Positions 1 through 4,676 of a DNA stretch of 5,612 bases are shown here, piece by piece. The translations under genes and the position numbers were made by a program. The notes below the pieces were generated by a model. The model was not told where the DNA came from, did not search any database, and was given only the letters and a program-made list of their open reading frames with translations. Each line of letters starts with the position of its first letter. Position 1 is the first letter of the stretch. The DNA comes from CALBPI01 sp045110335 (lineage in GTDB: Bacteria; Pseudomonadota; Gammaproteobacteria; Steroidobacterales; Woeseiaceae): positions 1 to 5,612 of the forward strand of contig JBGCGB010000012.1 of NCBI GenBank assembly GCA_045110335.1, given 5' to 3'.

Positions 1-116
1 GTTCTTTCGATATTTGTGAGCACGAGAAAAGTGCTACCTCCTACAACACAGACTACCAATAGTAATATCAAACTTATCGGAACGAGATCCTCTTTCGTCA
101 AGTCAAAGAAAATCAT
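1..116 (-). CDS. Cassette 2 gene: small membrane protein, partial
   Basis: An open frame starts with ATG at 116 and stays open for 38 codons to the left edge, so the C-terminus is outside the window. The product begins MIFFDLTKEDLVPI and then has one strongly hydrophobic stretch, residues about 11-34, that would form a membrane helix, followed by a polar TNIER. A weak Shine-Dalgarno (AGG in GCAGGCAACA) lies about 7 nt before the ATG. The start is 24 nt inside the boundary set by the neighbouring attC (TTAGAT at 140-135), a normal position for the first codon of a cassette gene, and the strand matches cassette 1. I do not recognise the family. A short membrane protein, a holin- or toxin-like peptide, or the N-terminus of a larger membrane or signal-anchored protein all remain possible. 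The reading frame is clear; the function is unknown. Confidence 0.6.
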   Translation of the reverse strand, partial: MIFFDLTKEDLVPISLILLLVVCVVGGSTFLVLTNIER

Positions 117-140
117 TGTTGCCTGCGAGAAGAAATCTAA
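1..140 (-). mobile_element. Integron gene cassette 2, 5' part
   Basis: This is the start of a second cassette in the array, read on the minus strand. It begins with TTAGAT just after the crossover point of the attC at 135-236 and carries the truncated membrane-protein gene. Its own attC would lie outside the window to the left. The call rests on the attC and on the closely placed same-strand start codon. Confidence 0.6.
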
Positions 141-236
141 CGCCGATGTTCAGCTGCACGGATGTGGCTGGCTCGAGTCTTGCGTAAGCAAGAGTCGTGA
201 CTGGCACCCCGTGTCTGCTGCAATGACTTGTTATTT
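135..236 (-). other. attC recombination site (59-base element) of cassette 1
   Basis: Read on the minus strand, the site runs from TAACAAG (233 down) to GCGTTAGAT (to 135). The two arms, 188-233 and 138-183, are each 46 nt and flank a 4-nt tip at 184-187. The R' box is GTTAGAT, a full match to GTTRRRY, and pairs through TAAC with R''. Next comes an unpaired spacer of 6 nt on one side and 7 nt on the other. Then L'' TTGCAGC (223-217) faces L', whose reverse complement is TTCAGC, leaving one extrahelical base (221). The apical stem ends in a perfect GCAAGA/TCTTGC helix. This spacer, bulge and box order is the known attC fold recognised as a single strand by IntI. The stop codon of the cassette 1 gene overlaps R'', as is common. 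Confidence 0.85.
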
Positions 237-690
237 GGCATCTTGGCAATAGCGTTCTACGAAGGCTGCAATATCAGATAACAGTATAACGCCGCCCGCT
301 GGTGTTTCCTTACCCTCCCAGCGACGTTGATAAAAATCTGGAAAAGTAGAGAGAAACAGTTCGATTACCGGAGTAGACGCTGGAATCATATACGATTGTT
401 CATATCGCGCTTGAGACTCCTTTTCCGTTTCAACCAAGAAGCAAGCGAACTTCTTTTTCATCGTTGCATCTAAGTGTCGATCCGTCGGCAATACCTGGTA
501 CTCTCGCAGTTGCCTTATAGGGTTCTCGGCCGCAGACGGGTCAGGGAAATCGGCAAGAGAAACCGCTGGCGCAATCAATAGCATGATGAAGGCCAATGCG
601 TATGCCCTATAACAGCTTATTCCACGGAACGTAGTTTTGAGCTGCATTCTGTAGTTTTGCGTGTGGTTTATCAGCGGCATGTTCGACTAA
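141..690 (-). mobile_element. Integron gene cassette 1 (first position, 550 bp)
   Basis: The cassette runs on the minus strand from the crossover G^TTAGTC (691/690) to the G of the attC R' box (141). It holds one gene whose ATG is 10 nt after the left crossover and whose stop overlaps the attC, which is the compact one-gene layout of integron cassettes. It lies in first position, next to the integrase gene and transcribed away from it. The right boundary core GTTAGTC departs from GTTRRRY at position six, so that boundary is less certain than the attC side. Confidence 0.75.
231..680 (-). CDS. Cassette 1 gene: exported protein of unknown function
   Basis: The product is 149 residues and I do not recognise its family. 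Residues about 19-43 look like a Sec signal peptide: basic residues R19 and R25, a hydrophobic core around ALAFIMLLIAPAV, and an SLA cleavage motif before D44. The mature part would be about 106 residues, polar, with only two cysteines (C80 in KKKFACFLVE, C145 in VERYCQ) that could form one disulfide in the periplasm. The ATG at 680 is preferred because GAAAGG lies 10 nt upstream at the attI junction. An internal ATG at 647 (MQLKTT) would give a tidier signal peptide but has no visible ribosome site. The TAA stop lies in the attC R'' box. A small secreted inhibitor or stress protein is imaginable but unproven. Confidence 0.7.
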   Translation of the reverse strand: MPLINHTQNYRMQLKTTFRGISCYRAYALAFIMLLIAPAVSLADFPDPSAAENPIRQLREYQVLPTDRHLDATMKKKFACFLVETEKESQARYEQSYMIPASTPVIELFLSTFPDFYQRRWEGKETPAGGVILLSDIAAFVERYCQDAK

Positions 691-750
691 CCTTTCGATT
701 CCATTCAGGGTTTTCTTTTTTTGGGTCGTTGCTCGATTTGTAGCAATCGA
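685..750 (-). other. Probable attI site, crossover at 691/690
   Basis: On the minus strand a core GTTAGTC (691-685) stands at the junction between the integrase leader and cassette 1. It lies about 220 bp from the integrase start, close to the spacing I recall for class 1 integrons. There is no attC-like palindrome here, which fits attI rather than attC. The extent upstream (to about 750) is inferred from the roughly 65-bp length of attI1. The core differs from the GTTRRRY consensus at one position, and no clear IntI-binding direct repeats were identified. Confidence 0.5.
691..696 (-). promoter_or_regulatory. Shine-Dalgarno-like GAAAGG at the attI edge
   Basis: GAAAGG ends exactly at the inferred crossover and lies 10 nt before the ATG of the cassette 1 gene. 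It belongs to the integron platform and not to the cassette, so it could serve whichever cassette is inserted first. It decides between the ATG at 680 and the later ATG at 647. Confidence 0.4.
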
Positions 751-751
751 G
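732..751. repeat. Short perfect inverted repeat in the integrase/attI leader
   Basis: CTCGATT and AATCGAG form a perfect 7-bp stem around the 6-nt loop TGTAGC. Read on the minus strand it is followed by an A-rich tract, not a T-run, so it is not a standard rho-independent terminator. It could be an operator-like site or part of attI. Apart from this, the 691-912 stretch shows no convincing promoter or gene. Confidence 0.35.
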
Positions 752-912
752 AGGGTGCTATTGTTTTCCGTTCTTGTGTTCCAGCTTAGCAAATATTGCC
801 GCGCCGGTGCTAGCGCGTTGTTTCTACTGCGGTTAGTTTATCGGGCTTGGTTTTTGGCTGTGGAGCAATAGAGCGTGCGCTTGATTGCAACGCTTTCTCG
901 TGGCGTACCATC

Positions 913-1917
913 ATGACGCCGCCCAAGTCGTTCAATGATGTTCGACCTCACATACCGAAGACGCCGCAGCGCTTTGTGGATCAATTTCGGTTGTCGATAC
1001 GCACGCGCGGCCTGAGCTATGCCACCGAAAAGACTTATGTGCATTGGGTGCTGCGTTATATCCGCTTTCATCGGATGGCACATCCTGAAAAGTTGGATGC
1101 GGCCGCGGTTAGTGCGTTTTTGAATGATCTTGCGCAACGACAACACTGCTCACCTGGCACTCAGCGTATCGCGCTGAATGCGCTCGTCTTTCTTTACAGT
1201 AAGCATCTCAACGCACCATTTGAGAAGCTTGCTTTCACGTACGCGCGGCGCGCCCCGCGCGCACCATCGGTATTCACGCATGCAGAAGCGATGAAGGTGA
1301 TCGACAATCTTGGCGGCCAGGATCGCCTTGCCGCCGGGTTGATGTATGGCGCCGGCCTTCGACTCAATGAAACACTCACGCTGCGCTTAAAAGACATTGA
1401 TTTTGCGGCACAACAAATCACTATCCGAAACGGCAAAGGTCAAAAAGATCGTTTCACTTTGCTGCCTGCCTCTTTGGTGATTGACCTTGAAGCTCAGATA
1501 GAACAGGTGGCGCGGCTGCATCAATACGACCTGAGTCGCGGCTATGGTGATGTCTATCTCCCGGATGCATTGGAAAGAAAGTTCCCCAAGGCGGGTATGC
1601 AACTCGCATGGCAGTTTCTGTTTCCGGCTAACGGTATTGGGGTTGATCCACGCAGTGGCGTGATGCGACGTCATCACCGACACAGTTCCACCGTGCAACG
1701 TGCCGTTCGCCTTGCGATCCAGAAAAGCGGTTTCCCTCGCCGAGCGAGTTGCCATACCTTCAGGCACTCCTTTGCGACGCGATTAATCGAAACCGGCTAT
1801 GACATTAAGTTAGTACAATCATTGCTGGGTCATCGTGACATCCGGACGACTGAGATCTATCTACATGTCGTACGCAACCGTGCCGGTGCAATCAAGAGCC
1901 CTGTTGATCTCGGTTAG
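913..1917 (+). CDS. intI: Integron integrase (tyrosine recombinase) IntI
   Basis: This 334-residue site-specific recombinase catalyses cassette insertion at attI and excision at attC. The SAM-like N-terminal core-binding domain covers about residues 15-105 and the catalytic domain follows. The full tyrosine-recombinase set is present: R150 (GAGLR), K175 (GKGQK), H281 and R284 (HTFRHSFATRL), H307 (LLGH), nucleophile Y316. Where I recall IntI1 numbering (R146, H277, R280, H303, Y312), each residue here is four higher. The segment at about 205-240 (DVYLPDALERKFPKA, then QFLFPA) is the extra patch found in integron integrases and absent from XerC/XerD, and it separates them. The ATG at 913 is chosen because it gives family length. 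Upstream in-frame codons back to a TTG at 847 add an unlikely tail. No good ribosome site is visible. The gene looks intact and is divergent from the cassettes. Confidence 0.95.
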   Translation: MTPPKSFNDVRPHIPKTPQRFVDQFRLSIRTRGLSYATEKTYVHWVLRYIRFHRMAHPEKLDAAAVSAFLNDLAQRQHCSPGTQRIALNALVFLYSKHLNAPFEKLAFTYARRAPRAPSVFTHAEAMKVIDNLGGQDRLAAGLMYGAGLRLNETLTLRLKDIDFAAQQITIRNGKGQKDRFTLLPASLVIDLEAQIEQVARLHQYDLSRGYGDVYLPDALERKFPKAGMQLAWQFLFPANGIGVDPRSGVMRRHHRHSSTVQRAVRLAIQKSGFPRRASCHTFRHSFATRLIETGYDIKLVQSLLGHRDIRTTEIYLHVVRNRAGAIKSPVDLG

Positions 1918-2345
1918 CCCGCCAACACCTTCCGCATCACCGCCGCACTATCCGGACACAGCGAAGAAAACTGTGCCGAAGCTTTGATCGCCGCCGGCAC
2001 GCTTTCACGTTCACACACGTCGTAGCCGCGTCGCTGAAAATAGTCTTCAGCGGTTGTCGTCAATAAGTACAACGTTTCAATGTTTCTGTCGCTTGCGAGT
2101 TGCTCCAGCGCCGTGACTAACTGGCCGGCCAACCCCAAACCTCGCGCACGCTTGTCCGTCACCAACGATCGCAGCAATGCAAAGTCACCGACAGGCTCCA
2201 ACCCGCCAGCCGCCACAATCTTGCCGGCCTGCTCGACGACCTTAAACCAAGTCATGTCCAGCGTCGGTAAATCATCGGTGGGTAAATCGTTGTCCGCTAG
2301 TAACGTTGTCAGCCTCGAAAGGTCTGTTTCGGTCGCGGCTCTCAT
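1914..2345 (-). CDS. arsN2: GNAT acetyltransferase, ArsN2 type
   Basis: This 143-residue, single-domain GNAT protein would transfer an acetyl group from acetyl-CoA to an unknown amine. The acetyl-CoA pyrophosphate-binding motif A is R66-A-R-G-L-G71 after LLRSLVTD. The C-terminal run LYLLTTTAEDYFQRRGY (92-108), then SVPAAIKASAQFSSLCP, closely matches the ArsN2 group named for its presence in arsenic-resistance operons. The related ArsN1 acetylates phosphinothricin and arsinothricin; the ArsN2 substrate is not established to my knowledge. The ATG at 2345 is preferred over an upstream GTG at 2375 because homologues begin near this Met, although neither start has a strong ribosome site. It follows the nitroreductase gene by 63 nt on the same strand. 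Its stop overlaps the integrase stop by 4 nt, tail to tail. No arsR, arsB or arsC is visible. Confidence 0.85.
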   Translation of the reverse strand: MRAATETDLSRLTTLLADNDLPTDDLPTLDMTWFKVVEQAGKIVAAGGLEPVGDFALLRSLVTDKRARGLGLAGQLVTALEQLASDRNIETLYLLTTTAEDYFQRRGYDVCERESVPAAIKASAQFSSLCPDSAAVMRKVLAG

Positions 2346-2408
2346 GTCGCCGCACTCGTGCTGCCGGTCCGCCACTCGCGGCCAGCGTCCCCGACAATGA
2401 CAACCGGA

Positions 2409-3080
2409 CTATTCAATGAACTCCACAAAGTCGTCCAGCGACTTCCGTTCAATGACAGGCACCGTTGCGTCGTCTGCCGGATAGCCGACCACCAACAATA
2501 GATACGCCCGTTCGTGTTTCGGGCGACCGCAAATTTGATTCAGGAAAGCCATCGGGCTTGGCGTGTGCGTCAACGATGCCAAGCCGCACTGGTGCAACGC
2601 GGCAATCAACATGCCGGTGGCCAGCCCAACTGACTCTTGCGGGTAATAGTGTTTTGTCTTTTTGCCATTTTCATCGACGGCATATTTCTGCATGAAAATG
2701 CCAATCAAGTAAGGCGCCGTTTCCAAAAACGGTTTCTTCGCATTTGTACCAAACTTACGCAGCTCTTCCAGCCACTCGTCCGATGCACGATGCTCGTAAA
2801 ACTCGCGTTCTTCGGCTTCCGCTGCTTCTCGCACTTGGCGTTTCACATCCGGGTCGCCGATCACGGCAAAATGCCATGGCTGCATGTTCGCGCCGCTCGG
2901 TGCCGTGTTGGCCACTTTCAAGCAATTCTCGATCACTTCGCGCGGCACCGGGCGGTCCGAAAAGTCGCGCACGGTGCGCCGGCGATCCAGCTCGGCGAAC
3001 AGCGCTTTCGAGCGCTCGATCATCTCGTCTTCAGAATACTGTTGATAGGTGCCTAACGGCTGAAACGCGGGCTCACTCAT
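2409..3080 (-). CDS. Nitroreductase-fold flavoprotein, iodotyrosine deiodinase-like
   Basis: This 223-residue protein belongs to the FMN-dependent nitroreductase superfamily, which works as cytoplasmic homodimers. FMN-binding features are RRRTVRDF (33-40), APSGANMQPW (60-69) and THTP (171-174), where a Thr usually contacts flavin N5. The lid region (about 88-120) fits the iodotyrosine deiodinase (IYD) subgroup: E91, Y95 and K116 align with the human E157, Y161, K182 that bind the halotyrosine zwitterion. HYYPQESVGLATGMLIAALH and the C-terminal RKSLDDF are also IYD-like. The likely reaction is reductive dehalogenation of halotyrosines, or reduction of a related aromatic; this is inference. ATG 3080 is chosen over an upstream in-frame extension because CAGGAACCGAAC supplies a ribosome site. 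It overlaps the end of ycgN by 8 nt, implying coupled translation. Confidence 0.9.
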   Translation of the reverse strand: MSEPAFQPLGTYQQYSEDEMIERSKALFAELDRRRTVRDFSDRPVPREVIENCLKVANTAPSGANMQPWHFAVIGDPDVKRQVREAAEAEEREFYEHRASDEWLEELRKFGTNAKKPFLETAPYLIGIFMQKYAVDENGKKTKHYYPQESVGLATGMLIAALHQCGLASLTHTPSPMAFLNQICGRPKHERAYLLLVVGYPADDATVPVIERKSLDDFVEFIE

Positions 3081-3561
3081 GTTCGGTTCCTGATTCGGTA
3101 TCGTCCGGATATTGCCATTGTACCAAGGGTGCACTGTCCGGATCGGCCTGGCCCACATCGCGTTCCGATCGTGCGAATGACTGCACCGAAATACCAGCCT
3201 GATGCACCGACGTCGGATCCCCGCTGACCAACGGATGCCAATCCGCCAGACCACGCCCCTCGGCCACGCGCCGATAGCCACAGCTGAACGGCAGCCAGCC
3301 GAAACTGGCCTGATCGTCGGGGGTCAGCCGGATGCATTCCGGGATTTTCTTGGCGCGCGCCGGATAATCGCTGCAGCGGCAGGTCCCCAGATCAAGCAGC
3401 TTGCAAGCGACATCGGCGTAATACACCTCGCCGTCTTCCTCGTCTTCAAACTTCTGCAGACAACACAGCCCGCAGCCGTCGCACAACGACTCCCATTGCT
3501 CGTGCGTCATCGCGGCGAGTTCGGTGGTCTCCCAAAACGGCGGTTTCGGCGTTGTCTTCAT
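3073..3561 (-). CDS. ycgN: YcgN family cysteine-cluster protein (UPF0260)
   Basis: This 162-residue protein matches the YcgN/UPF0260 family from PFWETTELAAMTHEQWESLC onward. Nine cysteines are visible: the CDGCGLCC block (C27, C30, C33, C34), C53, C61, C63, C76 and C94. This pattern suggests a bound metal ion or iron-sulfur cluster, as proposed for the wider CxxCxxCC zinc/iron-chelating family. ADWHPLVSGDP (106-116) is another family signature. No signal peptide is present, so it is likely cytoplasmic, and its biochemical role is not established. The ATG at 3561 (MKTTPKPPFW) matches the usual N-terminus; an in-frame extension to 3600 has no family support. It is the first gene of a minus-strand unit with the deiodinase-like gene and arsN2, divergent from the dehydrogenase gene across a 73-bp gap. 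Confidence 0.92.
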   Translation of the reverse strand: MKTTPKPPFWETTELAAMTHEQWESLCDGCGLCCLQKFEDEEDGEVYYADVACKLLDLGTCRCSDYPARAKKIPECIRLTPDDQASFGWLPFSCGYRRVAEGRGLADWHPLVSGDPTSVHQAGISVQSFARSERDVGQADPDSAPLVQWQYPDDTESGTEHE

Positions 3562-3634
3562 GGCGTCCAACTGACATCTGCATCCGGTTTCATAGCGCAC
3601 AGGTTACAATAGGCTTTTGCCCGGGGCACCTCGC
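3562..3634. promoter_or_regulatory. Divergent promoter region, ycgN / dehydrogenase
   Basis: This 73-bp gap separates two start codons facing away from each other, so it should hold both promoters. On the plus strand TACAAT (3605-3610) is a good -10 box placed 24 bp before the dehydrogenase ATG, but no matching -35 is found 16-18 bp upstream. CTGACA at 3571-3576 is too far for it. I could not place a convincing box for ycgN. Confidence 0.35.
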
Positions 3635-4588
3635 ATGCACGCAGCTTTTCTGGATTTCGCCACGCTCGGTGATGGTATCGACGACGCCAGCCTGCGAAAC
3701 GCGACGTCGGCCTACCAGCGCTTCGAGACCACGTCGGCGGCAGAGCTGGTCGCACGCTGCCAGGGGCTGGATGCCGTCTTTACCAACAAATGTCGCTTCG
3801 ATGCGGCGACGTTTCAGGCACTACCGGATCTCAAATACATCGGCCTGACCGCCACCGGCAGCGATGGCGTCGATCTGGCTGCGGCGGCCGAGGCCGGTGT
3901 TGCCGTTTGCAACATCACCGCCTACTGCACGCAGTCCGTGGTGCAGCATGTCTTTGCCGTGTTGCTGTCGCTAACCCACCAACTGCCGCAATTCAGCCAG
4001 GCCATTGCCGATGGTCAATGGCAAAAGCACGATGCTTTCTGTTTGCTCGATTTTCCCATCCGCGAACTGGCGGGTCTGAAGTTCGGTATTGTGGGTTACG
4101 GCGAGCTCGGCCAAGCGGTCGGTCGTGTCGCCGAAGCGCTGGGCATGCAACTGCTGATCGCTGCTCGCCAAGGCACCGAGCCCGCCGCTGGCCGGGTGTC
4201 GTTGGACGCACTGTGGCGCGATGCCGATGTGATCAGCCTGCACTGCCCGCTCAACCCGGCCACGACCAATCTGGTCAATGCGGCGACGCTCGCGCACATG
4301 AAGCCAACGGCCATTCTGATCAACACCGCACGTGGCGGTCTCGTGGATGCCAACGCACTCGCGGCGGCGCTGCGCACCGGACAGATCGCCGGCGCGGCCA
4401 TCGACGTGCTCGATAAAGAGCCACCCGATGCTGACCATCCGTTACTCGACAGCAGCATCCCGCATTTGCTGGTAACACCACACATCGCCTGGGCCGCGCG
4501 CGAAGCGCGCCAACGCGCGCTGGACCAAACCGCCGAACACTTTACTGCGTTCCTGGCGGGCAATCGCAGCAATCGGCTCGATCCATGA
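3635..4588 (+). CDS. hprA: D-2-hydroxyacid dehydrogenase, HprA-like
   Basis: This 317-residue NAD(P)-dependent dehydrogenase resembles bacterial glycerate dehydrogenase/hydroxypyruvate reductase and would reduce hydroxypyruvate, glyoxylate or a similar 2-keto acid in the cytoplasm. The N- and C-terminal parts form the substrate domain and about 100-285 the nucleotide-binding domain. The dinucleotide motif is G151-I-V-G-Y-G-E-L-G159. The catalytic residues are R233 (NTARGG), E262 (KEPP) and H283 (TPHIAW). LLDFPIRELAGLKFGIVGYG is characteristic of the HprA-like branch. After the second strand the sequence is LIAARQG with no acidic residue, so NADPH use is possible. The ATG at 3635 is chosen over an in-frame TTG at 3617 because it starts at the first strand (MHAAFLDF). 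The exact substrate is not determined by sequence. Confidence 0.88.
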   Translation: MHAAFLDFATLGDGIDDASLRNATSAYQRFETTSAAELVARCQGLDAVFTNKCRFDAATFQALPDLKYIGLTATGSDGVDLAAAAEAGVAVCNITAYCTQSVVQHVFAVLLSLTHQLPQFSQAIADGQWQKHDAFCLLDFPIRELAGLKFGIVGYGELGQAVGRVAEALGMQLLIAARQGTEPAAGRVSLDALWRDADVISLHCPLNPATTNLVNAATLAHMKPTAILINTARGGLVDANALAAALRTGQIAGAAIDVLDKEPPDADHPLLDSSIPHLLVTPHIAWAAREARQRALDQTAEHFTAFLAGNRSNRLDP

Positions 4589-4676
4589 GCGCGCTCATCA
4601 CCGTGCACAATCTAGCCACACCACAGCGCTTCGGCTATACGACAGCAGGCTTCTGCCTGAACAACGGAACACACCC
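4589..4676 (+). promoter_or_regulatory. Gap before the photolyase gene with a small hairpin
   Basis: This 88-bp gap separates two same-strand genes. CAGGC/GCCTG with a TTCT loop (4646-4659) forms a 5-bp hairpin, too short and lacking a T-run to be a clear terminator. TATACG (4636-4641) could be a -10 box, but no good -35 goes with it. ACGGAAC about 8 nt before the ATG at 4677 is a weak ribosome site. Cotranscription with the dehydrogenase gene is therefore possible. Confidence 0.25.

Noticed and set aside
16..252. Plus-strand frame of 78 codons starting with GTG
   Set aside because: It runs through the attC on the opposite strand and antisense to both cassette genes, and its product has no domain-like character.
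607..792. Minus-strand frame of 61 codons (TTG start) across the attI junction
   Set aside because: It overlaps the signal-peptide region of the cassette 1 gene in another frame, has no ribosome site, and looks like a chance frame; a short attI leader peptide cannot be fully excluded.
685..840. Pair GACTAACC (685) and GGTTAGTT (833) as a second attC
   Set aside because: Only the outer 7-8 bases are complementary. The inner arms do not pair and no L boxes or bulged base are found, so it is not an attC.
847..912. N-terminal extension of the integrase from the TTG at 847
   Set aside because: The 22 added residues have no integrase similarity, and the ATG at 913 gives the usual family length.
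3081..3281. 67-residue N-terminal extension of the nitroreductase-like protein
   Set aside because: It lies inside ycgN in another frame, and the ATG at 3080 has a ribosome site and the family N-terminus.
3790..4438. Long frames on both strands within the dehydrogenase gene
   Set aside because: They are high-GC shadows: their composition is rich in Arg and Ala with no motif, while the true frame has every catalytic residue.
4646..4659. Hairpin before the photolyase gene as a terminator
   Set aside because: The stem is only 5 bp and no run of T follows.
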